The notes under the pieces: model-generated
What the model was told of the DNA's origin: nothing
Databases searched by the model: none
What the model saw: only the letters and a program-made list of their open reading frames with translations
Assembly: GCA_002364085.1 (NCBI GenBank)
Contig: DEXK01000006.1
Span: 6,025 to 70,024 of the forward strand
Length of the DNA: 64,000 nucleotides
DNA from: Balneolaceae bacterium UBA3186
GTDB taxonomy: Bacteria; Bacteroidota; Rhodothermia; Balneolales; Balneolaceae
Direction: 5' to 3'
Made by a program: the position numbers and the translations under genes
In this document: one piece after another, positions 7,217 through 15,982 of the stretch
How positions within the stretch are numbered: the first letter of the stretch is position 1
How the letters are laid out: every line of letters starts with the position of its first letter

Positions 7217-7732
7217 CTAATTCTTGATATCATATTTTTCCGGAATTGGATGATCAGGGTTTTCAGATGCCCAAAAAACAGATACAACCCACCATCTGTT
7301 ATTGTCATAGAATAATTGAATACTGTTTATTCCCCTGGCAATGATGGCGCCTTCTTTGGTTCGCCTTGATTCGTAAGTACTGAACACATGAGCTACATTC
7401 CTGAATCTTTCCACTTCCTTAGATATCTCCGTTTCTATAAATCCATTTTCCAAAAAGCTTTTTTCTACTCTTGGAATGTAATCTTCAACTCCCCACGCTG
7501 AGTAACCTGCAACACCTTTACTGTTTACTCCTGTTGGCATCAATTTTGCTTCAAGGATAAATAAATTTCGAAATCTATCCCAATCTCTTTCTTCTCCTTT
7601 TTCTCCTGAAATGGAAGCGTAAAGTGATTCTATTATTGAATCTATTGATTGGACGTCAGTCTCGTATGCATTTTGTGACATTACAGGAAACGACAATAAG
7701 GCGATAAACAGCAAACTTACTATTCTTTTCAT
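7217..7732 (-). CDS. Secreted NTF2-like (SnoaL-type) protein
   Basis: 171 residues with a cleavable signal peptide ('MKRIVSLLFIALLSFPVMSQ'). The remainder fits the cone-shaped NTF2-like fold: N-terminal helices ('DSIIESLYASISGEKGEERDWDR'), the 'LFILEAKLMP' segment and C-terminal strands 'GINSIQLFYDNNRWWVVSVFW'. This fold hosts enzymes and small-molecule binders, and nothing here fixes a substrate. Only nine bases separate it from the NTF2-like gene at 7742, so the two are very likely co-transcribed, the gene at 7742 being first. Two more members occur in this window (40791, 43889). Confidence 0.78.
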   Translation of the reverse strand: MKRIVSLLFIALLSFPVMSQNAYETDVQSIDSIIESLYASISGEKGEERDWDRFRNLFILEAKLMPTGVNSKGVAGYSAWGVEDYIPRVEKSFLENGFIETEISKEVERFRNVAHVFSTYESRRTKEGAIIARGINSIQLFYDNNRWWVVSVFWASENPDHPIPEKYDIKN

Positions 7733-7741
7733 GGGCTTAAA

Positions 7742-8224
7742 TTAAAGGTCTTCGGCACAGTTGGTTCTTCTTCTGGTGTCAACAATAGAGATCGCTTTCC
7801 AGCCTTCAGCTGTTTTAGCAAATTGAAATGAGTTTACTCCGCAATGCGAAAAATCTTTCCCTAAATAAAATGAATATGGCACCCAGGCAACAGCCATTTC
7901 GCCATCAACATTGATTTGAATGTTTGCAACTCTTTCGTCCCAAACCTGTTCGTGTGGTGTTCCTACAGCATTTTTGAAATTCTGTAAAGACCCGGAACTT
8001 ATCACCGTTTCACCCTCTCTGTTTTTAAAAATGGACTGCATGGTAGCATTTCTCGTAAATACTTTTGAAACGGCTGCACTATCACCTGCTCTCATTCCAT
8101 CAAACAGAGTTTCGATCTGTGAAAGAATTAATTCCTTATCTGCATTTTGTGCACTAACATTTGAACTGATCATCAAAGTAAGTAAGGAAAGTCCGCAGAT
8201 CGTTTTAGTAAGCCTGTTTTTCAT
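7742..8224 (-). CDS. Secreted NTF2-like protein
   Basis: 160 residues with a signal peptide ending near 'SSNVSAQ'. The body has the typical layout: 'ILSQIETLFDGMRAGDSAAVSKVFTRNATM', a middle with 'MAVAWVPYSFYLGKDFSHCG', and the final strands 'NSFQFAKTAEGWKAISIVDTRR'. Two cysteines (in 'SHCG' and 'TNCAEDL') could form a disulfide after export. It is the first gene of a probable two-gene unit with 7217-7732. Family resemblance is to DUF4440-like or lumazine-binding-like proteins, and catalytic residues are not evident. Confidence 0.78.
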   Translation of the reverse strand: MKNRLTKTICGLSLLTLMISSNVSAQNADKELILSQIETLFDGMRAGDSAAVSKVFTRNATMQSIFKNREGETVISSGSLQNFKNAVGTPHEQVWDERVANIQINVDGEMAVAWVPYSFYLGKDFSHCGVNSFQFAKTAEGWKAISIVDTRRRTNCAEDL

Positions 8225-8303
8225 AGTAGTAAATTTTAATTCCTAAAATTAATTCAAATAATGTACATACTGTTGTGCTAATATGTAATCAATCACTACT
8301 TAA

Positions 8304-11300
8304 CTATCTTTCAATAGTTTCATAAGTTTCGCTTTCAAAAGTAAATTCTAGTTTAAATTTATTTTCTGTATCAACTTTATAAGTAGCATCAAGTTGTTGA
8401 AGTTGAGTATGAATAAGATTGAGTCCTAAATTCTTTGGTTTATCGAAGTTACTTTCCTCCCCAAATCCTGAGCCATTATCTTCGTATAAAATCGTAACTG
8501 ACTGTTCACTACTTGATAACTCGATTTTTATATAACCGTCATTTTGATCTTGAAAAGCATATTTAAACGAATTCGTAATTAATTCATTTAAAAGAAGTCC
8601 GATAGGAATAGCTTGATTGATATTAAGTTTATACTCATCAATTTCAATTTTAAACTCTATGTTTCTGTTATGATCATTCATTGCAGCAGCAATAGCCGGG
8701 ATCAACATATCCAAATAGGTGTGAATATTTACAGAAGAAAGTTCCGGAGATTTATACATCAATTCATGCACCATGGCAATAGAAATAATCCTGTTGATGC
8801 TTTGTTCAAACGCCGCAGTTACTTTCTCGTCTTTAACTTCGTTCTTTTGCAACTGAAGAAGACCTGATACAATGGCCAGGTTATTCTTAACTCTGTGATG
8901 GATCTCTGAAAGCAGTGTGGTTTTCTCTTTGAGTGAGTTTTCAATGATCTCTTCTGATTTCTTCTTCTCAGTAATATCTTCCACCAAAGACATAACTGTT
9001 GTTATTTCTCCTGATGAATTCTTTACAACGGTGTTATACCATACACAGTCGATAATTTTACCTGACTTCGTGTAATTTCTATTGTGTGAAATATTGGAAT
9101 CAACACTTCCTTTCGTCAATTCATCAGCAATAATCTCCGTTTTGGATTTATCCTGTTCATAAATGAGATCAAATGCATTTTTTCCAAGCACCTCTTGTTC
9201 GGTCCATCCAAATATTAACTCACACCTTTTTGACCAAGTTGTAATATTCAGATCACTATTATACTCCACTACACCCAATGGGGAGTTATATAAATGACTC
9301 TGTAGCTGCTGAAGTACTTCTGAGTGCTTTTGCTCTGCTTTTTTTCGTTCGCTTATATCTATTCCTACACCCAGCAAACATTCTTCTCCATTGTAATTTA
9401 CAGCTACACCGGTAAAGAAATAGGGGATCTTTGAACCATCCTTCATCATAAAATTTGCTTCTACACTGTCAGTGCCTTCAACAAACACATTGCCTATTTT
9501 CTCTGCTAGAAGTTCTTTTTCATCAACATCAAAGAAGTTAATGGGATGTGCTGTTTCCATCTCTTCAGACGTAAAACCGGTTACAGTTTCAAAGTTCTTA
9601 TTCCATCGCAAATATTTACCCTCTTTAGTGAAAAGGTAAAAAACACCGGGTAAGCTGTTTATTAATGAATCAGAAAGTTGCTTTTCCAAATTGATCTCTT
9701 TCTCAATGTTCTTCTGATTGCTGATATCAAGACCAACTCCCAGCAAACATTCTTCCCCCTTATAATTTATTGCAGCACCGGTAAAGTAATAAGGAGTTTT
9801 GGTACCGTCTTTACTAACAAAGTTGGCCTCAACATTGTCTTCACCACTTATAAATACATTTCCGATCTTTTCAGCCAACAACTCTTTTTCATTTTCATCA
9901 AAAAAATTCAATGGATGAGCTTCTTCCATTTCTTGTGCAGTATAACCTACAACCTCCTCAAAGTTCTTATTCCATCTGTAAAACTTACCCTCCTTATTAT
10001 ATAAGTAGAACACACCGGGCAAACTATTAATAATAGAGTCGGATATCTGCTTTTCCAAAGTAATTTCCTTTTCAGCCTCAACTCTGTCTGTTATATTTGT
10101 TACATATAGTGTTAACCCAACTACTGAATTATCTTTCGACATTATGGGAACAAATCTGTTTTCCCAGTATTGATCCGGAAAATTTTTGTTCCCATACTTT
10201 TGAATGTAATCAAAATGTTCACCCCGTAAAGCTCTATCAAAATCAGTCTTGAGTTGTTTTTTTATTTCCTGATCTGGAACATATTCTATCATATTCTTGC
10301 CCAACTCAATATCCTGCCCCCACAGCTTTTTCATCATTTTTTTGTGGGACGTTGTAAAGGCCAAATAGTTGTAATTGGTATCCAAAGAAAAAATTATCAT
10401 ATCCTGAGGGCTTTCAAGGATAGATTGCAATAGTTCTGAATTCTTTCTGAACTTCTCTTTACTTAATAGTAGTTTTTCTGTGTTCTGTTTTAATAACTCT
10501 TCGAGTTCTTTGGGTCTTCTTAGAAACTTAGTTGTTATAAAGCCACATAAAAGTCCTCCCAAAAGCGAACTTAATGCTATTACAAGAAAACTAGTTTCAG
10601 CAAAATCAACATCAATTCTCTTTGTATATAACCTCCAATCCCCTTCCGGAAAATTTATAGATGAATAAGAATTGAGTTCTACTTCCTTATTAACTGGTAG
10701 AAAAAATTCCTCTTCTCCCGTATTAGGGTTTACCTTAGAAAGTTGAAAATAATATCTGTCCTTAGAAAACTGGTGAATCCCTGACTCCTCAATAAGTGTT
10801 TCCAGATATATCAAAATCGCAGAATATCCCCAAATTTCTTCATCGATGGTAATAGGTAATCTTCCAATTACTGCCTGACCACCTTGCTTAAGACTGATAG
10901 GGCCCGCAAAATATATATTTCCGAGTTCAGCAGCTTTTAACACCTCTGCATTAACCTTCGGATCGCTCAGAATGTCATATCCAATAACGGATTCATTCCC
11001 TTCTAATGGATACACATATTTTATAATTCCATCAGGAACCAGCTCTAAAACATCAACAACATTACTGTTTTTATAAAGAGTCTCAGCAATTTTATTGAAA
11101 TTCTTAACTTCACCCTCATCATTTACTGTAAGTGCCAGTGTTAAAGCTGCACTATAAGACTCCTGAATAGTTCTTTCAATATTCTGCTCTACAAGCTCAA
11201 GAACTTCCTTAGACTCTCTCTCCTGATGCTGTATCAAAACCTGATAACGCAATGATGCGATCATCAAGCCAATACAAAACACAAAGATTCCGACCAGAAA

Positions 11301-11492
11301 TCCTGATAGTATAGGAGAAAAGATTGTTTTTGTACCTTTATTCAAAAAAATAACACCCGATTTTAAAATTACCTTTCTAAGTATTATCGGCTCAATGTAT
11401 GAAAAGTAAATACGAATTAGTATTAGTGCTTTCAAAGAGATCTTTAAAAAGGCCTCGATCAATGATAGATGACTTTTGTGCTTATTTACCAA
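8304..11492 (-). CDS. CHASE-PAS4-HisKA_2 sensor histidine kinase
   Basis: 1062 residues from TTG 11492. In order: membrane segment about 60-80, extracytoplasmic CHASE-like domain about 100-295 ('VLELVPDGIIKYVYPLEGNES', 'AVIGRLPITIDEEIWGY'), second membrane segment about 301-320, PAS domains near 352-470, 480-598, 603-718 and 728-845, then the kinase core. The phospho-acceptor box is 'LSEIHHRVKNNLAIVSGLLQ' (H865/H866), the HisKA_2 type. ATP-binding boxes are 'NELITNSFKYAF' (969-980) and 'DNGSGFGEE' (1005-). No response regulator lies beside it. PAS 2 and 3 are a recent tandem duplication. The start is uncertain: TTG 11345 would remove a 49-residue hydrophobic, basic leader and leave the first membrane segment near the N-terminus. 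Confidence 0.9.
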   Translation of the reverse strand: MVNKHKSHLSLIEAFLKISLKALILIRIYFSYIEPIILRKVILKSGVIFLNKGTKTIFSPILSGFLVGIFVFCIGLMIASLRYQVLIQHQERESKEVLELVEQNIERTIQESYSAALTLALTVNDEGEVKNFNKIAETLYKNSNVVDVLELVPDGIIKYVYPLEGNESVIGYDILSDPKVNAEVLKAAELGNIYFAGPISLKQGGQAVIGRLPITIDEEIWGYSAILIYLETLIEESGIHQFSKDRYYFQLSKVNPNTGEEEFFLPVNKEVELNSYSSINFPEGDWRLYTKRIDVDFAETSFLVIALSSLLGGLLCGFITTKFLRRPKELEELLKQNTEKLLLSKEKFRKNSELLQSILESPQDMIIFSLDTNYNYLAFTTSHKKMMKKLWGQDIELGKNMIEYVPDQEIKKQLKTDFDRALRGEHFDYIQKYGNKNFPDQYWENRFVPIMSKDNSVVGLTLYVTNITDRVEAEKEITLEKQISDSIINSLPGVFYLYNKEGKFYRWNKNFEEVVGYTAQEMEEAHPLNFFDENEKELLAEKIGNVFISGEDNVEANFVSKDGTKTPYYFTGAAINYKGEECLLGVGLDISNQKNIEKEINLEKQLSDSLINSLPGVFYLFTKEGKYLRWNKNFETVTGFTSEEMETAHPINFFDVDEKELLAEKIGNVFVEGTDSVEANFMMKDGSKIPYFFTGVAVNYNGEECLLGVGIDISERKKAEQKHSEVLQQLQSHLYNSPLGVVEYNSDLNITTWSKRCELIFGWTEQEVLGKNAFDLIYEQDKSKTEIIADELTKGSVDSNISHNRNYTKSGKIIDCVWYNTVVKNSSGEITTVMSLVEDITEKKKSEEIIENSLKEKTTLLSEIHHRVKNNLAIVSGLLQLQKNEVKDEKVTAAFEQSINRIISIAMVHELMYKSPELSSVNIHTYLDMLIPAIAAAMNDHNRNIEFKIEIDEYKLNINQAIPIGLLLNELITNSFKYAFQDQNDGYIKIELSSSEQSVTILYEDNGSGFGEESNFDKPKNLGLNLIHTQLQQLDATYKVDTENKFKLEFTFESETYETIER

Positions 11493-11647
11493 CTATGGTT
11501 TCACCGACAGTTAGAAATATGAATGAATGGTTCGTGGATTTTTGCTTCATTCCATCATTTCGCTGAAAGCGGGGTGATGGAGGCTTGAACAAAGATTGGT
11601 CGTAAATTTGATTATAAATGTTAGCCATTTCTCCGAGACTGAAGGCT

Positions 11648-11691
11648 CTGCTTGTTTAAGTTTTTTAATCAAAATGATTGTAAACAAGCAG
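11648..11691. repeat. 11-bp perfect inverted repeat after MFS gene
   Basis: CTGCTTGTTTA (11648-11658) and TAAACAAGCAG (11681-11691) flank a 22-base AT-rich loop. It lies five bases past the stop of the minus-strand MFS gene, so it may end that transcript, but no T-run follows on that strand. The rest of 11493-11696 shows no gene. Confidence 0.5.
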
Positions 11692-11696
11692 GTTAA

Positions 11697-12881
11697 TTAG
11701 ATTGCCTGAGCTTTTCCTGCTCTTAAACCGGTATATAACTTAAAAAATAAGATCATAAATAAGATATAAAGTGCTGTATCCCAATTTCCGGTTATATCAA
11801 AAACAGCCCCGATCAAAATTGGGCCCGTTGCTGCTAACAAGTATCCAATAGACTGTGACATTCCGGAAAGCTCTGTTGCCGTTTCTGAATCCGAAGATCT
11901 TAATACAATAAATAGCAATGCAAGTCCAAAACTTCCACCTAATGAAAATCCGATTCCTGAAACCCATAAAAATACAGTAGCATTAGTCCCTAACCACAAA
12001 CCTATCAAACTAATGGCTTCCACAAGAATTAAAGCGGATATATATTTTCTTTGATCATCCTTTTTTGCAGCAATTACAGGAACAAGCACAGAACCAAGCA
12101 CACCGGTAACTTGTGATAGCGATAAATACCAACCCGCTTCAGAACTGCTGAAACCTTTCGAGATCAAGATATCAGGCAGCCATGCAAGAATTACATAAAA
12201 TGCTATCGACTGCAATCCCAGAAACAGAGCCACATTCCACGCTAATGAATTTGATCCCAGATCCTTCATGGCCTTTTTAAAACTTCTTTTTGAATTGGTA
12301 GGAACGCTGAATTTATTTTGACTGATCCAAACCAGAAATGCCAGAAACGAAAATACTCCCCAAACTCCCAGCGAAGTTTTCCAGGAACCGGGAAAAGATT
12401 CGGCTATTGGCACACTAAGTCCGGCTGCAAGAGCGGCTCCTACTCCCATCATTCCGGAATACAAGCTCGTCATAAATCCGGATCTTTTATTAAAATCCCG
12501 TTTTACAAGTGCGGGTAAAAGCACGTTCCCAAAAGCGATGGCTATTCCCAGAAGTATGGTTCCCAGAAACAATAGTGGAATATATCCAAAAGCTCTGAGG
12601 ACGATACCCACCGTCAACAAAAGCAACGCTCCTGATAATGTCTTTTCGATTCCAAATCGTCTTGTAAAAAGTGGCGTTAATGTAGATAAGATCCCGAATG
12701 CTACCAATGGAAGTGTGGTCAGTAAACCCAACATCGAATTAGACAAACCTGTTGCCTCACGTATCATAGCAATCAACGGTCCTACTCCTGATAATGCCGG
12801 CCTCAGATTGAAACCGATAAGTATAATTCCTGCTATTAATAAAATCTGATCTCTTCGGGGGCGATCTGAATAGGACGTCAA
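11697..12881 (-). CDS. MFS transporter, CynX/NimT type
   Basis: 394 residues with about twelve hydrophobic segments. The opening 'ILLIAGIILIGFNLRPALSGVGPLIAMIREATGLSNSMLGLLTTLPLVAFG' is close to the hallmark of the CynX/YeaN (NimT) subfamily, where 'NLRPAxxxxGPLxxxI' is conserved. Members import cyanate or 2-nitroimidazole, or export other small molecules, and specificity cannot be read here. The frame begins with TTG at 12881, with no ATG further upstream and no clear ribosome site, so the start is tentative. No cyanase gene accompanies it. It appears to be transcribed alone, after the kinase gene region and before the large lipoprotein. Confidence 0.82.
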   Translation of the reverse strand: MTSYSDRPRRDQILLIAGIILIGFNLRPALSGVGPLIAMIREATGLSNSMLGLLTTLPLVAFGILSTLTPLFTRRFGIEKTLSGALLLLTVGIVLRAFGYIPLLFLGTILLGIAIAFGNVLLPALVKRDFNKRSGFMTSLYSGMMGVGAALAAGLSVPIAESFPGSWKTSLGVWGVFSFLAFLVWISQNKFSVPTNSKRSFKKAMKDLGSNSLAWNVALFLGLQSIAFYVILAWLPDILISKGFSSSEAGWYLSLSQVTGVLGSVLVPVIAAKKDDQRKYISALILVEAISLIGLWLGTNATVFLWVSGIGFSLGGSFGLALLFIVLRSSDSETATELSGMSQSIGYLLAATGPILIGAVFDITGNWDTALYILFMILFFKLYTGLRAGKAQAI

Positions 12882-13001
12882 TTCAATCTTATATCTGATG
12901 AAAATTCATCTGCATAAAGTACGGCAAACTGAGTTGCGATGTGCGAATAGTCGCTCAATTATTAGCCAAAATATTTCGGGATTATCATAATCCTCAGCCA
13001 T

Positions 13002-13034
13002 AAAAAAAAGGCGTCCAAATTAATGAACGCCTTT
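13002..13034 (-). terminator. Rho-independent terminator of the HAF/PKD lipoprotein gene
   Basis: On the minus strand, AAAGGCG (13034-13028) pairs with CGCCTTT (13013-13007), and the T-run continues to 13002. It lies 34 bases beyond the stop codon of the lipoprotein gene. Confidence 0.85.
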
Positions 13035-13067
13035 ATCTTTCATTCTATGTTATCGCTACGTCTTTAG

Positions 13068-15764
13068 TTAGTCGTCATCATCCTCATCGTCATCATCTTC
13101 GTCCTCGTCGTCATCTTCGTCTTCGTCGTCATCGTCGTCATCGTCATCACTATCATTCTCGTACTCAACTTCTTTAGCGTTGAATATGGTTCCAGTAATG
13201 TTTAATGAGTTTCCTGACTCAATTTCGATTTCATCAGCGGTGAATACAGAATGACTCAAGTTCATTGATCCTTTGCCTTCTAGTTCAATCTCATTTTGTG
13301 CAGTAACAGTTGCATCGATAGCAGTTAGGTCTGTCTTGGCTGAGATTTTGATATCCTTAGCTACTATGCTTGCTTCAGTAATATCTATAGAATTTTTGGC
13401 TTTTAAAGAAAGATTCTTTCCTGCTTCAAGCACACTATTAGAAGCAATGATCGATCCTTTTTTGGCGTCAAGTTTCATATCCTTAATGGCTACAAGGCGA
13501 CTGGCCACCGTTATACCCTCTGCTTTAATGTTAAGGTTTTTTGCAGAGATGTCTGGAGTGTTAACCGGAAATACTATGGCTACTTTCTTTGCATCGTATT
13601 TACCGTCTTCAAATTCATATAATGGTATTATTTCATCACCGAAATTAAACAAACCATCATTATTGAAATCTTTAAACGGGCGACCTTCTATTGATACTGA
13701 TACTGATTCGCTGCTCGAAGCACCAAAAGTATCTGTTACGGTAAGAGTAACCGTAACGGTGCCACTATTAGTAAAGTCATGGCTTACCGTTGCCCCGTTT
13801 GCCCCTGTTCCATCTCCAAAATCCCAACTGTAGCTTACAATATCATCGTTAATGTCTGATGAACCGGAACCATCAAATAATGTTGAGTTTCCTAAAATGG
13901 AATTCCCGGCTGTTATTACAGCCTCTGGAGCAACATTTAGCACTTCAAACTGAACATCGTCTGATGCACTTACGGCCCCATTCACATCTTTTACTGTTAA
14001 TGAAACGGTGTAGCTACCAACAGCTAAACTTACAGTTGGAGAAACTCCTGTCGCAAATTCTCTACCATCCATTGTCCATAAATAGCTTAATTCATCACCA
14101 TCTGCGTCAGAAGAACCCGAACCATCTAATGAAAGCGTAGTTCTAGATCCGGTTGCATTAATTGTAAAATCTGCCCCGGCATCTGCCACAGGAATGGTAT
14201 TTACAACAGTAACGCTTACCTCATCTGAATCAGATTCTTCCCCATCAGAAACGGTTAAGGTGAAGGTATAACTACCATCTGCTAAGTTTGTACTGAACGA
14301 TGCATCTGTAGATACCACGGAACCATCAAGTATCCATGAGTAACTTAACGCGTCACCATCTGCGTCCGAAGAACCGGAACCGTCTAATGTTACCGAAGTA
14401 GTTTGTCCGGTGGCATCCAAGGTTTGGTCAGCTCCTGCATCTGCTACGGGAGCTTCATTTGATGCGCCTCTATTCCAAACTACCGCAATATTATACCCTT
14501 CAGCATTATAACTATAACCCACCACTGCGCCATTGTCATTTATATCATATGCAATGCTAATGGCATAATAGTATGAGTCGTTAGTATTTTCGTTGTACTG
14601 TCCCAGATCAATGAACTCACCACTGGCATCCCAAATATATGCGGAATAAGTGTAATTGTAATTTTCATCAACATTATAATAATATCCCGCTACCTGACCA
14701 TTGTTATTCAGGCCCATCGCGTAATACCAGGTATTATTATCGTTGTCCGTATCCAGGCTATAAAATCCGGTAGCCGGGTCCCAGAAAAACCCTCCATTCG
14801 AATGACCGCTCAGACCGTATGCATCACCTATGATTTGACCGGAATCATTAATATCTCTTGGATAGATATTATAAGTTGTTGATGATGGTGTCTGGTTTAA
14901 TGATCCAAGATCTGTAAAACCATCTGCTTCACTCCAAATAACAAGTTTGCTTCCAATATTATCAAAATAGGCACGCCCTACAACCACACCATGATTGTTG
15001 ATCGCTTCAGGAACAAAATATCTGGCACCTTGTGGTTTCCCTATTTCCTGCATACCATTTTCTTCATCCCAGATAAATCCTCTTGCATAACTACTTCCCG
15101 AGCTGAAACCAACTACCTGCCCATTGTCATTTATACCTCTGGCAAAACTGGAAATTTTGTCCGGTAATACACCTAGATCTACCATGCCATTTTGTGGATC
15201 CCAGAAAAAAGCATGGCTATAATATCCACTTCCATAACTATGACCCACTATCTGTCCGTGATTATTTATATCGATACCATAGGAAGTATTGTAGGAAACG
15301 TTATTATATAATGTACCAATATCGGTCATTGAATTCCCATCGTAGTAAAAGGCATGATAATTACTGCCATTAAAGGAATGACCTGTTATTTCCCCGGAAT
15401 TATTTATCTCTTGGGCAACTCCATATGCATACTGCCCGCCTAATGAACCAATAGAATCTACCTGGTACCCAGTTGTTGATATTTTAGCCATCATCCCCAG
15501 ATCTTTTTCCACTTTGAATTTAGAGAGATCAATTTCTTCTCCCGGTCTAGGGAGTTTCCCGGTTGGATCCATCATTTCGTACATCTCTTCAAGGGCCGCT
15601 TCCAGTTCCTGTTGGCTGACTTGCTCTTGAACCAATTGTTCTTCTTCTAATGCTGACGTTGATGAATTTTGACAAGATACTAGTAGTACCGATGCCACGA
15701 TCATATATAAAAAGGACTTGTACCCGCCCACAAAGTTTTTTTCTGTAATTTTAATCCAATACAT
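13068..15764 (-). CDS. Large HAF-repeat / PKD lipoprotein with polyacidic C-terminus
   Basis: 898 residues, surface or periplasmic. A lipoprotein signal ends at C31 ('SVLLVSCQ'). Residues 100-432 hold about seven HAF-type repeats of roughly 45 residues with the frame 'IN-G-(I/V)VG-S...AF-WD...M-DLG'. Residues 437-522, 523-610 and 611-692 are three PKD domains ('DGSGSSDADGD' in each). A short calcium-loop-like 'DFNNDGLFNFGDEI' is at 699-711. Residues 735-866 have repeated 'NLSLKAKNSIDITEASIVAK'-style strands, probably a beta-solenoid. From 871 on the tail is almost only D and E. Function is unknown, with adhesion or calcium binding possible. It faces the hybrid regulator gene across a 218-base shared upstream region. 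Confidence 0.82.
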   Translation of the reverse strand: MYWIKITEKNFVGGYKSFLYMIVASVLLVSCQNSSTSALEEEQLVQEQVSQQELEAALEEMYEMMDPTGKLPRPGEEIDLSKFKVEKDLGMMAKISTTGYQVDSIGSLGGQYAYGVAQEINNSGEITGHSFNGSNYHAFYYDGNSMTDIGTLYNNVSYNTSYGIDINNHGQIVGHSYGSGYYSHAFFWDPQNGMVDLGVLPDKISSFARGINDNGQVVGFSSGSSYARGFIWDEENGMQEIGKPQGARYFVPEAINNHGVVVGRAYFDNIGSKLVIWSEADGFTDLGSLNQTPSSTTYNIYPRDINDSGQIIGDAYGLSGHSNGGFFWDPATGFYSLDTDNDNNTWYYAMGLNNNGQVAGYYYNVDENYNYTYSAYIWDASGEFIDLGQYNENTNDSYYYAISIAYDINDNGAVVGYSYNAEGYNIAVVWNRGASNEAPVADAGADQTLDATGQTTSVTLDGSGSSDADGDALSYSWILDGSVVSTDASFSTNLADGSYTFTLTVSDGEESDSDEVSVTVVNTIPVADAGADFTINATGSRTTLSLDGSGSSDADGDELSYLWTMDGREFATGVSPTVSLAVGSYTVSLTVKDVNGAVSASDDVQFEVLNVAPEAVITAGNSILGNSTLFDGSGSSDINDDIVSYSWDFGDGTGANGATVSHDFTNSGTVTVTLTVTDTFGASSSESVSVSIEGRPFKDFNNDGLFNFGDEIIPLYEFEDGKYDAKKVAIVFPVNTPDISAKNLNIKAEGITVASRLVAIKDMKLDAKKGSIIASNSVLEAGKNLSLKAKNSIDITEASIVAKDIKISAKTDLTAIDATVTAQNEIELEGKGSMNLSHSVFTADEIEIESGNSLNITGTIFNAKEVEYENDSDDDDDDDDEDEDDDEDEDDDDEDDDD
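13071..13148 (-). repeat. GAY/GAR trinucleotide tract coding the polyacidic tail
   Basis: Twenty-six consecutive Asp/Glu codons, seen on the plus strand as runs of 'tca', 'tcg', 'tcc' and 'ttc'. Such near-pure trinucleotide tracts can change length by slippage, which here would change tail length without shifting the frame. Confidence 0.7.
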
Positions 15765-15982
15765 ATTTGTGTGATTTATTTAGAGTTTCGAATATTCATT
15801 TTTCAATGAATGATCTTCAAACACAGACTGATTTGTTTTTATTTAAACTGATTACCTTTTTTTATTTGGATCCGTTTTAATATACCCGCTCAATTCTATG
15901 TCTGATTGGTAGACTAATATTTGAATTTCTTTGTTGGATTTTGTTACATAATTCTATCAAATATTTGTATTATCCTCTCAAC

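Noticed and set aside
13273..14140. Plus-strand open frames opposite the HAF/PKD lipoprotein
   Set aside because: They are low-complexity antisense readings of repeated PKD coding sequence, with no ribosome site or family resemblance.
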